A DNA stretch of 64,000 nt from Aurantimonas coralicida_A (lineage in GTDB: Bacteria > Pseudomonadota > Alphaproteobacteria > Rhizobiales > Rhizobiaceae). The DNA is taken from the NCBI RefSeq assembly GCF_036016755.1, contig NZ_JAYXIH010000007.1, positions 62,001 through 126,000 of the forward strand, written 5' to 3'. The translations under genes were made by a program, and so were the position numbers. Below are positions 51,596-60,827 of the stretch, one piece after another. Position 1 is the stretch's first letter. Each line of letters opens with the position of its first letter. The notes under the pieces were generated by a model that saw nothing but the letters and a program-made list of their open reading frames with translations, was not told where the DNA came from and made no database searches.

Positions 51596-53128
51596 ATGGA
51601 AATGATGTCCGGGGTCTGGTCCGCAAGGCGTGTGACACGCGCGGCGCTTCGCGGCGCGGCGTTGGCCGCGTTGATGGCGGTTGGCGCGTGTACGTCGTTG
51701 GAGGCGAGCCTGGACGGTCTGGCCGGCGATGTCGGCCGCGACGCCAAGTCCGGCTATGCGGCGACGCGCCAGCCGATCACCTTCGAAAACATCCAGCAGG
51801 GCGACCCGCAGTCGGTCATCGGACGGGCGCAGCATCCGAAGATCCTGGCGGCGTATGGTGGCGCCTATTCCGATCCGAAACTCGAACGAACCCTGGCGAC
51901 GGTCGTCGGCAAGCTTCAGGCGGTGACGGAGGATCCGAACCGCGCCTACCGAATTACCGTTCTGAATTCTCCGAACGTCAACGCCTTCGCGCTGCCGGGC
52001 GGCTACGTCTATGTGACCCGCGGTCTGCTGGCGCTGGCCAACGATTCCGCTGAAGTGGCCGCCGTGATCGGTCACGAGATGGGCCATGTCACCGCCAATC
52101 ACGGCATCGAGCGCCAGCAGCGCGAGCAGGCGGCCGAGATCGCCAGCCGCGTCGTGAACGAAGTTCTGGCCAGCGAGCCGGCCGGGGAGATCGCACTCGC
52201 CCGCAATCGGCTGAATCTCGCTCAGTTCTCGCGCAAGCAGGAATTACAGGCCGATGTGCTCGGGATCCGCCACGTCGCCCGCGCCGGGTACGACCCGTTT
52301 GCGGCTTCGCGCTTCCTGGGTGCGATGGATTCCTATTCCAAGATCCGGAATGCCTTTCAGGCCAACGATCCCAATCTCGATTTTCTCGCCTCGCATCCGT
52401 CGGCGCCGCAACGCATCGACCTCGCCGCGCGTCACGCGCGCCAATATGGCCCGTCCGGTACGGGCGCGACCGACCGCGACCGGTATCTGTCGGGCATCAA
52501 CGGGATGCTGTTCGGGGACTCGGCTGCCGAAGGTTACGTGCGCGAGCGGCGTTTCTATCATCCCGGCCTCGGCATCACCTTCGAGGTTCCCGATGGCTTT
52601 CTTATCGACAATACCGCCGAAGCGGTTATGGCGACGGGGCCGGGCGACACCGCGATTCGGTTCGATGGTGTGGCCCTGCCGGCAACCACCAGCCTCGTCG
52701 ATTACGTCAACAGCGGCTGGATCGGCGGACTTGATCCATCGACCATCCGCAAACGGCGGATCGGCAATCTGGACGCGGTTTCGGCGCGGGCGCGCGGGGG
52801 CGAGTACGCCTTTGAGGTGACGATCATTCGCGTGGGCGGCCAGGTCTATCGGTTCCTGACGGCCGTCCAGGCCGCGTCCGCGGCTTCCGTCGGCACCGTC
52901 GCCGATCGTGTCGCCAGTTCCTTTCGTTTGCTCAGCGCCTCGGAAAAGGCCGCGCTCAAGCCCCTGCGAATACGGATCGTGACGGCTGCGGCGGGAGACA
53001 CGGCCGAAAGGTTGGCGACTCGCATGGTCGGCGTCGACCGCAAATCGCAGATGTTCCGTCTTTTGAACGGCCTTGAGGGCCGGGAAGAGGTCCGCGCGGG
53101 AGGGCGCTACAAGATCGTCACGGAATAG
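51596..53128 (+). CDS. M48-family metalloprotease lipoprotein
   Basis: 510 residues from the ATG at 51596 (a TTG at 51572 and ATGs at 51602/51605 are alternatives). A lipobox-like LMAVGAC (Cys about residue 32) anchors it in the envelope. The zinc site is HEMGH (His160, Glu161, His164) with a downstream glutamate in FSRKQELQADVLG. A second domain (about 290-440) and a LysM-like end (DTAERLATRMVGVDRKSQMFRLLNGLEGREEVRAGGRYKIV) follow. It resembles BepA/YfgC-type proteases that handle misassembled outer-membrane proteins; that role is inferred. Confidence 0.9.
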   Translation: MEMMSGVWSARRVTRAALRGAALAALMAVGACTSLEASLDGLAGDVGRDAKSGYAATRQPITFENIQQGDPQSVIGRAQHPKILAAYGGAYSDPKLERTLATVVGKLQAVTEDPNRAYRITVLNSPNVNAFALPGGYVYVTRGLLALANDSAEVAAVIGHEMGHVTANHGIERQQREQAAEIASRVVNEVLASEPAGEIALARNRLNLAQFSRKQELQADVLGIRHVARAGYDPFAASRFLGAMDSYSKIRNAFQANDPNLDFLASHPSAPQRIDLAARHARQYGPSGTGATDRDRYLSGINGMLFGDSAAEGYVRERRFYHPGLGITFEVPDGFLIDNTAEAVMATGPGDTAIRFDGVALPATTSLVDYVNSGWIGGLDPSTIRKRRIGNLDAVSARARGGEYAFEVTIIRVGGQVYRFLTAVQAASAASVGTVADRVASSFRLLSASEKAALKPLRIRIVTAAAGDTAERLATRMVGVDRKSQMFRLLNGLEGREEVRAGGRYKIVTE

Positions 53129-53213
53129 TGTCGGAGGCGACGGCGTAGCCATGAAGCCCTTGGCGTCGCGTCGGCCATGTTGCGCGACGCACTTTGAAGG
53201 CGCCATCGGCCGA

Positions 53214-53243
53214 TTGACTTTTGCCCCCCACCCTTCCTATAAG
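53214..53243 (+). promoter_or_regulatory. Sigma-70 promoter of the rpmH-rnpA-yidC operon
   Basis: TTGACT (53214-53219), an 18-base C-rich spacer, TATAAG (53238-53243). About 110 bases of leader precede rpmH. No gene lies in 53129-53360. Confidence 0.7.
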
Positions 53244-53360
53244 CGCCCACACGAGTGGGCAGCGTTCCGCGCGACGGGTTGTTGCGCGCTTTCCTCCTGC
53301 TCCGTACCCAGATTTCGGAACACATGAAGGGTCCGCGCATCCGAGCGCGGGATTGATACG

Positions 53361-53495
53361 ATGAAACGTACCTATCAGCCGTCCCGGCTCGTCCGTAAAC
53401 GCCGTCATGGCTTCCGCTCGCGCATGGCGACCAACGGTGGCCAGAAGGTCATCGCGGCGCGTCGCGCCAAGGGCCGCAAGCGGCTCTCGGCCTAG
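53361..53495 (+). CDS. rpmH: 50S ribosomal protein L34
   Basis: 44 residues, MKRTYQPSRLVRKRRHGFRSRMATNGGQKVIAARRAKGRKRLSA, the complete L34 consensus. First gene of the conserved rpmH-rnpA-yidC block. Confidence 0.98.
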   Translation: MKRTYQPSRLVRKRRHGFRSRMATNGGQKVIAARRAKGRKRLSA

Positions 53496-53523
53496 TCACG
53501 TCGCGGCCGCCGGACGATCTCCG

Positions 53524-53913
53524 ATGGCCGTCGGCAAGATGAGAAATCGCGCGGAATTTCTGGCCGCGCGCAAGGGCCGTCGCTTGAACGGCCCGTTTTT
53601 CTTTGTCGAAGCCCTTGATCGGGGCGATGGCGAGGCTCCCCGCGTCGGTCTGACCGTGACCAAGAAGGTCGGCAACGCCGTCGTGCGCAATCGAATCCGC
53701 CGCCGGCTGCGCGAGGCGATCCGCCTTGACGCCGAGGCTGACATGGCGCCCGGCATCGATTATGTGATCGTCGCGCGGCGCGAGGTGCTGGCCATGCCCT
53801 TCGCCACCCTGAAGGACGAATTGTCCCGACGGTTTGCGCGTGCGAAGCGGCCGGATCGCGATCCGACCATAGTGAAGCGGCGTCCGCCAGGGCGTCCATC
53901 GGGGTCTGATTGA
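53524..53913 (+). CDS. rnpA: Ribonuclease P protein component
   Basis: 129 residues; binds the M1 RNA and helps cut tRNA 5' leaders. RAEFLAARKGRRLNGPFFFVEAL and the RNase P signature VGNAVVRNRIRRRLREAIRL (the RNR motif) are present. Start at the ATG at 53524; the ATG at 53539 would also keep all motifs. The basic tail is longer than in enterobacteria, as in other alphaproteobacteria. It overlaps yidC by one base (TGATG). Confidence 0.95.
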   Translation: MAVGKMRNRAEFLAARKGRRLNGPFFFVEALDRGDGEAPRVGLTVTKKVGNAVVRNRIRRRLREAIRLDAEADMAPGIDYVIVARREVLAMPFATLKDELSRRFARAKRPDRDPTIVKRRPPGRPSGSD

Positions 53914-55727
53914 TGGAAAACAACCGCAACTTTCTGATCGCCATGGCGCTGTCCATCGCGGTTCTCGTCGGCTGGCAGTTTCTGGTGGTCAGCCCGCGTA
54001 TGGACGCGCAGAGGCAAGCGACAGAAACGGTTCAGAACGACGGTTCGTTGCAGACCCCGCAGACGCCGGCGGGTACCCCCCAGGAGAATGTCGTCGCGCC
54101 GGCGGGGCGCGAGAGCGTCGTGCCGAGTGAGGGTTCCGTTGCGGCGGTTCCGGCGACCCGCGAAGAAGCCGTCGCCTCCGGTGCGCGCATCCCGATCGAC
54201 ACGCCGGCGCTGTCGGGCTCGATCAACCTGACCGGCGCCCGCCTCGACGACCTGCGGCTCAAGAATTACCATGAGACCGTCAAGGATACCTCGCCGACGA
54301 TCGTGCTGCTGTCGCCCGAGAACCTGCCGACCGGCTATTTCGCCGAATTTGGCTATATCGGGCAGAATGCCGGCGATCTGCCCGGTCCAACGACGAATTG
54401 GCAGGCCGAGGGCAACCAGACCCTGACGCCGGAAACGCCGGTGACGCTGACCACGACGAACGGCGCGGGCGTGACCTTCTCGCGGCAGATTTCCGTCGAT
54501 GAAAATTTCATGTTCACCGTCGAAGACACGGTGCGCAACGACGGCGCGCAGCCAGTTACCCTGTCGTCCTACGGGCGTGTCACCCGCTACTCCAAGCCGG
54601 AGGTGGCCTCCGTCTACGTCCTGTTCGAGGGGCTGCTCGGGGTGTTTGGCGAGGACGGGCTCTCCGAAGTCAAATATTCCGCGATCGAGGACGACCTGCG
54701 CTACGTGCCGCCGAAGGTCGCCAGCGGCTGGCTCGGCATTACCGATAAATACTGGGCGACGACGCTGATCCCGCAGGCCGGGCAGCCCTTCCAGTCGCGC
54801 TTCCTCTATCTGACCGGCAACCGGCCGCGCTACCAGACCGAATATGTTGCCGATCCGATGACACTGGCTCCGGGCGCTACCGCTACCGCGACCAACCGCA
54901 CCTTCGCCGGCGCGAAGGTCGTCGACGTCATCGACAGCTACGAGGACACGCTCGACATCCGCCAGTTCGGCCAGTTGATCGACTGGGGCTGGTTCTATTT
55001 CATCACCCGTCCGATGTTCCACGCGCTGGACTGGTTCTATCGCTTCATCGGCAATTTCGGCCTGGCCATCCTGGCGGTTACCGTCGTCCTCAAGCTGATC
55101 TTCTTCCCGCTCGCCAACAAGTCGTACAAATCCATGGCGCGCATGAAGAACATGCAACCCAAGATCACCGAGCTGCGCGAACGCTTCAAGGACGACAAGC
55201 AGAAGCAGCAGCAGGAGATGATGCGGATCTACAAGGAGGAGAAGATCAATCCGGCGGCCGGCTGCTGGCCGATCCTGATCCAGATTCCGGTCTTTTTCGC
55301 CCTCTACAAGGTCCTCTATGTGACCATCGAAATGCGGCATGCGCCGTTTTTCGGCTGGATCCAGGATCTCGCCGCGCCCGATCCAACCAGCATCTTCAAT
55401 CTCTTCGGCCTGGTTCCGGTCGATCTGCCGAGCTTCTTGTTGGTCGGCGTCTGGCCGATCCTGATGGGCATCACGATGTTCATCCAGATGCGGCTCAACC
55501 CGACGCCGCCGGACCCCACCCAGCAGATGATCTTCACCTGGATGCCAGTGATCTTCACCTTCATGCTGGCCTCGTTCCCGGCCGGCCTCGTCATCTACTG
55601 GACATGGAACAACTTCCTGTCGATCATCCAGCAGAGCGTGATCATGAAGCGCAACGGTACCAAGATCGAGCTGTGGGACAATCTGCGCGGCCTGTTCCGG
55701 CGACGGGAAAAACCGTCCCAGAGCTGA
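53913..55727 (+). CDS. yidC: Membrane protein insertase YidC
   Basis: 604 residues. An N-terminal anchor (about 5-25), a Gln/Pro-rich linker, and the large periplasmic beta-sandwich domain (about 80-345). Then five membrane spans of the insertase core with FGLAILAVTVVLKLIFFPLANKSYKSMARMKNMQPKITELRERFKDDKQKQQQEMMRIYKEEKINPAAGCWPILIQIPVFFALYKVL. It inserts proteins into the inner membrane alone or with SecYEG. Start at the ATG at 53913, coupled to rnpA. Confidence 0.97.
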   Translation: MENNRNFLIAMALSIAVLVGWQFLVVSPRMDAQRQATETVQNDGSLQTPQTPAGTPQENVVAPAGRESVVPSEGSVAAVPATREEAVASGARIPIDTPALSGSINLTGARLDDLRLKNYHETVKDTSPTIVLLSPENLPTGYFAEFGYIGQNAGDLPGPTTNWQAEGNQTLTPETPVTLTTTNGAGVTFSRQISVDENFMFTVEDTVRNDGAQPVTLSSYGRVTRYSKPEVASVYVLFEGLLGVFGEDGLSEVKYSAIEDDLRYVPPKVASGWLGITDKYWATTLIPQAGQPFQSRFLYLTGNRPRYQTEYVADPMTLAPGATATATNRTFAGAKVVDVIDSYEDTLDIRQFGQLIDWGWFYFITRPMFHALDWFYRFIGNFGLAILAVTVVLKLIFFPLANKSYKSMARMKNMQPKITELRERFKDDKQKQQQEMMRIYKEEKINPAAGCWPILIQIPVFFALYKVLYVTIEMRHAPFFGWIQDLAAPDPTSIFNLFGLVPVDLPSFLLVGVWPILMGITMFIQMRLNPTPPDPTQQMIFTWMPVIFTFMLASFPAGLVIYWTWNNFLSIIQQSVIMKRNGTKIELWDNLRGLFRRREKPSQS

Positions 55728-55761
55728 GCCGACACCGACGGATAGAGGCGAAGGGCCGACG

Positions 55762-56399
55762 ATGCATGGACCCGATCCGGACGATCCTCACCCGGTGGAG
55801 GGGCATCCACGGGTTGGTTTCCTGAAACCGATCGTCGACCATCCGCAGATCGAAATCGGCGCATACACCTATTACGACGATCCGGCGGGACCGGAACACT
55901 TCGTCGAGCGCTGCGTCGGCCATCTCTATCCTTTCCTGGGGGACCGCCTTGTCATCGGGCGTTTCTGCGCCATCGCGGCCGGTGTGTCCTTCGTCATGAA
56001 CGGCGCGAACCACGCGATGACCGGTATCTCGACCTATCCCTTCAATATCTTCGGCCATGGCTGGGAAGAGGGGTTCGATTTTCGACCATCCTCGCCGGCA
56101 TGAAGGGCGACACGATCATCGGCAACGATGTCTGGATCGGCGAGGGCGCGACGATCATGCCGGGTGTGACGATCGGCGATGGTGCGATCGTTGCCGCACG
56201 GTCGGTCGTGACCGGGGACGTGCCGGCCTATGGCATCGTCGGTGGCAACCCGGCTCGGGTCATCCGGTTGCGGTTTTGCGAGCCGTCTATCGCGCGGCTG
56301 CTGCGGCTTGCCTGGTGGGATTGGCCGATCGACAAGATCACCTGCAATCTCGGTGCGATCCGGGGTGGCGATATCGATGAGCTTGAGAAGGCGCAATGA
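55762..56399 (+). pseudogene. Hexapeptide-repeat acetyltransferase (CatB/Vat type), frameshifted
   Basis: The first part (55762-56103) carries the left-handed beta-helix start of xenobiotic acetyltransferases: IEIGAYTYYDD, LVIGRFCAIAAGVSFVMNGANHAMTGISTYPF. The rest (from about 56089) continues one frame lower: TILAGMKGDTIIGNDVWIGEGATIMPGVTIGDGAIVAARSVVTGDVPAYGIVGGNPARVIRLRF. One base is missing near 56090 (after GFDF). With it the protein would be about 212 residues, the family's size. Either a real inactivation or a sequencing error. It is an unusual insertion between yidC and engB. Confidence 0.8.
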
Positions 56400-57073
56400 C
56401 CATGGCTGACGAAACCGACAAGGCCGAGACACTTCCGGAAGCGGCGGACCCGCGCTTCTTCGCGCGGCCCTGGATCTTCGTGCGCGGCGCCCCGGCGATG
56501 AAGTTCTTGCCGCCGGAAGGCCCGCCCGAGATCGCCTTTGCCGGCCGCTCGAATGTCGGCAAATCCTCGCTGATCAACGCGCTGCTCGGCCGCAAGGGGC
56601 TGGCCAGAACCTCGAACACGCCCGGACGCACGCAGGAGTTGAATTTCTTCGTGCCGGACGGCTATGGCGGGGAGACGACGGAGCTGCCGCCGATCGCCCT
56701 GGTCGACATGCCCGGCTATGGCTACGCCAAGGCGCCGAAGGATCAGGTCGACGCCTGGACGCGGCTGGTGTTTTCCTATCTGCGCGGACGGGTGAGCCTC
56801 AAGCGTGTCTTCCTGCTCATCGACGCGCGGCATGGGATCAAGCCCAACGACGCCGAGGTAATGGGCCTGCTCGACAAGGCGGCGGTCTCCTACCAGATCG
56901 TCCTAACCAAGATCGACAAAATCAAGGCGCCAGCCGTTCCCAAGCTGGTCGAAGCGACTGCGGCCGCGATCGCCAAACGCCCGGCTGCGTTTCCGCGAAT
57001 CCTGTCGACATCGTCGGAAAAGGGCGTCGGGCTGGACGATCTCAAGGCCGAGATCCAGTCACTGGCGGACTGA
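56396..57073 (+). CDS. engB: Ribosome biogenesis GTPase EngB (YsxC/YihA)
   Basis: 225 residues. G1 GRSNVGKSSLINALLG (about 51-66), G2 TSNTPGRTQELNFF, G3 DMPGYGYAKAP, G4 TKIDK, and a C-terminal STSSEKG (G5). EngB helps assemble the 50S subunit. The start overlaps the acetyltransferase stop (ATGA); the ATG at 56402 is an alternative. Order rpmH-rnpA-yidC-engB is conserved in alphaproteobacteria. Confidence 0.95.
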   Translation: MTMADETDKAETLPEAADPRFFARPWIFVRGAPAMKFLPPEGPPEIAFAGRSNVGKSSLINALLGRKGLARTSNTPGRTQELNFFVPDGYGGETTELPPIALVDMPGYGYAKAPKDQVDAWTRLVFSYLRGRVSLKRVFLLIDARHGIKPNDAEVMGLLDKAAVSYQIVLTKIDKIKAPAVPKLVEATAAAIAKRPAAFPRILSTSSEKGVGLDDLKAEIQSLAD

Positions 57074-57163
57074 GCGCGAAAGCCCTCAGAACCTATGGAT
57101 TGGTAGCGGGCGTGAAAGTGTTTTGCAGAGGGTCGGCTCATTCGTATTGAGGGTTCTGTCTGA

Positions 57164-57667
57164 ATGTACATGCGGAAATTGCTTGGTACACTATCGCTGG
57201 CGGGTGCTATATCCGGGCTCTGGGATGAGATTGTCGGTTTTATATTCGATCAAATCCTGGACGGCACCGTCGTTTTTACGGATATGCCTGAGGTTTTTAA
57301 AAATCTCATTTCTATCGCTCTTCTTTTATTAGGTGTAATATTATTATTCTGGCCGCGTATCGTAGCTTGGAAAAATGGTGTTGTTCACGAAGATGCCTTC
57401 ACAAAAACTGGACAGCAGGTTTTTGTGGGGAGGACAATTGATATTTCTAAATTAGTGGGTCAAGAAATATCTGACTCGATATTCGTCGATTGTGACATTA
57501 TCGGAGACGGATTTGTACATCTTCTCGACGATAACTTATTTCTAAACGGATACGAAGTTAATATGATAAGCCGTGAGAAGCTATTTTTTGAAGCCGATAA
57601 TGATGATAACATAGTTGGCGCGATCGCTTTAACCGTTGTTTATTTATTAAATCCAAGATTCGAGTAA
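57164..57667 (+). CDS. AT-rich orphan membrane protein
   Basis: 167 residues. A weakly hydrophobic N-terminus (LLGTLSLAGAISGLW), a strong membrane span NLISIALLLLGVILLFW (about 46-62), then a soluble beta-rich part VHEDAFTKTGQQVFVGRTIDISKLVGQEISDSIFVDCDIIGDGFVHLLDDNLFLNGYEV. No family recognised. The DNA of 57130-57680 is strikingly AT-rich and uses A/T-ending codons unlike every neighbour, a sign of recent transfer. No transposase or repeat borders it. Confidence 0.7.
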   Translation: MYMRKLLGTLSLAGAISGLWDEIVGFIFDQILDGTVVFTDMPEVFKNLISIALLLLGVILLFWPRIVAWKNGVVHEDAFTKTGQQVFVGRTIDISKLVGQEISDSIFVDCDIIGDGFVHLLDDNLFLNGYEVNMISREKLFFEADNDDNIVGAIALTVVYLLNPRFE

Positions 57668-57818
57668 AGAAAATCGCCTTGAGCAATTTATGCGCTGAAA
57701 ATTTGTTCGGGCAGTCGGGCCGGCCAATTCCCTTGCAACCTCTCCACGAGAGCGTGGAAAAACGCTGAATTCTCGCCTCACCTGCTCGCGTCTGATCGCG
57801 GGCTGCTCAATAGCGGTA

Positions 57819-58274
57819 TCAGCCGTTCTTTTCCAGCAACCGCCTGCGGATATGCGCCTCGATCCGGTCGCAGACGGCGCGATAGGCATCGAGAATCTGT
57901 TCGCGGCTGCCGTCAGCCACGGACGGGTCCGGCATTGGCCAGAATTCGACGTCGACCGAGGCGGTGCCCGTGGCGTCGAGGGCGGCGTGGTGCGCCTCCG
58001 GCGCCATGGTGACGATCAGGTCGAAATAGCCGTCCTGCAGCTCCTCGAAGCGCTTCGGCCTATAGTCGCCGAGGCTGAGACCTCGTTCGGCCAGCACGAT
58101 GTCGACGAAGGGGTCGCGCTGCCCGCTGCGGACGCCGGCCGAGGCGATGTAGACCGATGCGGGAAGGATCGAGCGGGCGATCGCCTCGGCGATCGGCGAG
58201 CGGATCGCGTTCATGCCGCAGACGAACAAGAGTGACGAGACCGCGACCTTGCCAGAAGGGTCGACCGCTGTCAT
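57819..58274 (-). CDS. Low-molecular-weight phosphotyrosine phosphatase / ArsC-like protein
   Basis: 151 residues with the active-site loop CGMNAIRS (C-x5-R-S) at about 19-26 and the DP motif MPDPSVADG near residue 115 supplying the general acid. In Hyphomicrobiales this gene is normally found downstream of UPF0262 and hisD, as here, and is usually called arsenate reductase/LMW phosphatase; the true substrate is unknown. Confidence 0.88.
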   Translation of the reverse strand: MTAVDPSGKVAVSSLLFVCGMNAIRSPIAEAIARSILPASVYIASAGVRSGQRDPFVDIVLAERGLSLGDYRPKRFEELQDGYFDLIVTMAPEAHHAALDATGTASVDVEFWPMPDPSVADGSREQILDAYRAVCDRIEAHIRRRLLEKNG

Positions 58275-58382
58275 TGGCCGCCCCCCGCTGTTGCAACAAC
58301 ATGGAATCCGACGTGTCGGGCCACGCAGGATACGCCAGATATTGTGCCGATTGCCGGTTTCGTCCGCGGCGCCATCGTGGGC

Positions 58383-58871
58383 TCAGTTCCGCCAGTGCAG
58401 AACGCAGATCAGCGTGAACAGCCGGCGCGCCGTATCGAGGTCGACGACGATTTTGCCTTTCAGGCGATCCATCAGGGTCTGCGATCCGTCATTGTGGATG
58501 CCCCGCCGGCCCATGTCGATCGCCTCGATCTGCTGCGGCGTCGCGCTGCGGATCGCCTCGTAATAGCTGTCGCAGATCAGGAAATAATCCTTGATCACAC
58601 GGCGGAAAGGCGTGAGCGACAAGATATGCGCGACGATCGGCTCACCGACCTCGTCCCGTACGTCGAAAACCAGGCGCTTGTCGGCGAGCGAGAGCTTGAG
58701 CTTGAAGCGGCCGTCCTCGGGAGCGCCGGCCGGATTGAAGACGTTTTCCTCGATGAGGTCGAAGATCGCCACCGCGCGCTCGTGCTCGACGTCCGGCGTT
58801 GCCCGGCCGATGGTCTCGTCGAGCTCGATGTCGATGAGCCTGCCGCTCTTCTGGTCGCCGCCGCCGGTCAT
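58383..58871 (-). CDS. UPF0262 family protein
   Basis: 162 residues. LIDIELDETIGRATPDVEHERAVAIFDLIEENVFNP and FRRVIKDYFLICDSYYEAIRSATPQQIEAIDMGRRGIHNDGSQTLMDRL match the alphaproteobacterial UPF0262 family, of unknown function. It begins 7 bases after the hisD stop, so it is co-transcribed with it. Confidence 0.92.
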   Translation of the reverse strand: MTGGGDQKSGRLIDIELDETIGRATPDVEHERAVAIFDLIEENVFNPAGAPEDGRFKLKLSLADKRLVFDVRDEVGEPIVAHILSLTPFRRVIKDYFLICDSYYEAIRSATPQQIEAIDMGRRGIHNDGSQTLMDRLKGKIVVDLDTARRLFTLICVLHWRN

Positions 58872-58878
58872 CGCACGA

Positions 58879-60171
58879 TCAAAGGTTCAGCCGGATCGCC
58901 ACGGACCGGCCGTGAGCGTCAAGGCCTTCGACGCGGGCCAGTTCGATCGCGGCGGGGCCAAGCGCCCGCAACTGCTCCGGCCCGAGCTTGAGGATCGAGG
59001 TGCGCTTGACGAAGTCGAGAACCGACAATCCCGACGAGAAACGGGCTGAGCGGGCGGTCGGCAAGACGTGGTTTGAGCCGCCGACATAGTCGCCGATGAC
59101 CTCCGGCGTATGGCGGCCGAGAAACACAGCGCCGGCGTTGCGCACCTTGGCGAACAGCGCCTCGGGCTCCTCGACTGCGAGTTCCAGATGCTCGGGCGCG
59201 ATCCGGTCCGACAGGGCAGGGGCCTCGTCGAGGGATGCCACGCGGATGATGGCGCCATGGTCGCGCCAACTGGCGGCAGCGGTCTCGCCGCGCGACAGAA
59301 GCCGCAGCTGCCGCTCGACGGCCGCTTCGACCGCATCGGCGAAATCGCCGTCGTCGGTGATCAGGATCGACTGCGCCGCTGCGTCGTGCTCGGCCTGGCT
59401 CAAAAGATCTGCGGCGATCCAGTCCGGATCGTTGGCGCCGTCGGCGATCACCAGAATCTCGGACGGACCGGCGATCATGTCGATGCCGACCGTTCCGAAC
59501 ACCTGGCGCTTGGCGGCGGCGACGTAAGCGTTGCCGGGGCCGACGATCTTGGCGACCGGCGGGATCGTCTGGGTGCCATAGGCGAAGGCCGCGACCGCTT
59601 GGGCGCCGCCGAGCCGGTAAATCTCGTCGATGCCGCAGATCTTCGCGGCCGCGAGCACCAGCGGATTCAGCGCGCCCCGCATCGCCGGCACGGTCATGGC
59701 GATGCGCTCGACGCCGGCGACCTTGGCGGGAACCGCGTTCATCAACACCGAGGAGGGGTAGCTCGCCTGGCCGCCCGGAACGTAGAGGCCGACTGATTCG
59801 ACGGCGGTCCAGCGGCTGCCGAGCTCGACGCCGATCGCGTCGACATAACGGTCGTCCTTGGGACGCTGGCGTTCGTGGTGGCTGGTAATGCGCTCATGTG
59901 CGGTCCGCAGCGCCGCGAGCGTCTCCGGGGCGGTTGCCGCGAAGGCGGCGTCGATCTCGTCCGATTCGACCCGCAATGTCTCTGCCGTCAGATCGAGGCC
60001 GTCGAAACGCCGGGTCAGATCGATCAGCGCGGCGTTGCCCTCGGCGCGCACACGGGCGACGATGGCGCGCACCGCGTCATCGACGTCGGCGGCGGATTCG
60101 CGTTTGGCGCCGAGCAGCGCCCGGAATTTCGCCTCGAAATCGGCGTCCGTGCTGGTAAGCCTCGACGGCAC
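58879..60171 (-). CDS. hisD: Histidinol dehydrogenase
   Basis: This 430-residue zinc enzyme carries out the last two steps of histidine synthesis (histidinol to histidine, two NAD). Motifs: VPGGQASYPSSVLMNAVPAKVAGV, YRLGGAQAVAAFAYGT, KIVGPGNAYVAAAKRQVFGTVGIDMIAGPSEILVIAD, SQAEHDAAAQSILIT, AP-EHLEL, and GNAGAVFLG-like KVRNAGAVFLG. Full length. It is linked to UPF0262 and DUF2948 rather than to other his genes, the usual order in this bacterial group. Confidence 0.96.
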   Translation of the reverse strand: MPSRLTSTDADFEAKFRALLGAKRESAADVDDAVRAIVARVRAEGNAALIDLTRRFDGLDLTAETLRVESDEIDAAFAATAPETLAALRTAHERITSHHERQRPKDDRYVDAIGVELGSRWTAVESVGLYVPGGQASYPSSVLMNAVPAKVAGVERIAMTVPAMRGALNPLVLAAAKICGIDEIYRLGGAQAVAAFAYGTQTIPPVAKIVGPGNAYVAAAKRQVFGTVGIDMIAGPSEILVIADGANDPDWIAADLLSQAEHDAAAQSILITDDGDFADAVEAAVERQLRLLSRGETAAASWRDHGAIIRVASLDEAPALSDRIAPEHLELAVEEPEALFAKVRNAGAVFLGRHTPEVIGDYVGGSNHVLPTARSARFSSGLSVLDFVKRTSILKLGPEQLRALGPAAIELARVEGLDAHGRSVAIRLNL

Positions 60172-60234
60172 TGTGGCAACTCCCCTCTTGATCTGCGGCG
60201 GCGTGGCGACCGGCGCCGTGCCGAACTGCCTTCG

Positions 60235-60702
60235 TCAGGCCGACGGATCGGAACGGTCGTGCTCCGGCCGGGCCGACGTGCTCCAGGCACCTCCGACGTC
60301 GCTGAGCTGCGCCTCGATCACCTCGACGTCCAGCCTTATCGCGGAGCCGCCGGCGAAGACAAGTTCGACGACCCCGGACGGGGCATCGGCGGGGGTGAAG
60401 CGGATGGCCAGCAGTACGAGCACCTGATCGCCCTCGGTCGCGTCCAGGCCCATCCGCTTGACGCTCCGCACCCGGTCGAAATGCAGGACGGCCCGTCGCC
60501 GCTCATATTCGGCCTTGCGGAACAGGCGAAAGCGGGAAATTCCCTCGGCGGTTTCCCAGACGAAGCGGTTCATTTCGACGACGAACTGCTGCTCACCGGC
60601 TCGGTAGCGACAGTCCCGCAATGTGACGACGGCATCCTGGCAATAGGCCGACAGGATGGCGAGATCGTCGGTATCGACGGCAAGGAGGCGCAGGCGGTCC
60701 AT
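60235..60702 (-). CDS. DUF2948 family protein
   Basis: 155 residues. LRLLAVDTDDLAILSAYCQDAVVTLRDCRYRAGEQQFVVEMNRFVWE and LHFDRVRSVKRMGLD match DUF2948, a small alphaproteobacterial family found directly upstream of hisD. Function unknown. Confidence 0.9.
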   Translation of the reverse strand: MDRLRLLAVDTDDLAILSAYCQDAVVTLRDCRYRAGEQQFVVEMNRFVWETAEGISRFRLFRKAEYERRRAVLHFDRVRSVKRMGLDATEGDQVLVLLAIRFTPADAPSGVVELVFAGGSAIRLDVEVIEAQLSDVGGAWSTSARPEHDRSDPSA

Positions 60703-60827
60703 CGTGATGAGCGTTGCTTTCTATCTAAACGGGCGGACTGAACGGGTTACTGCACCGCAAACTAGGCCGGCGGCTCGGAATTGGAATGGTCATCCCGTCG
60801 CCCGGTTCACGACGACGTTTCGCGCGA

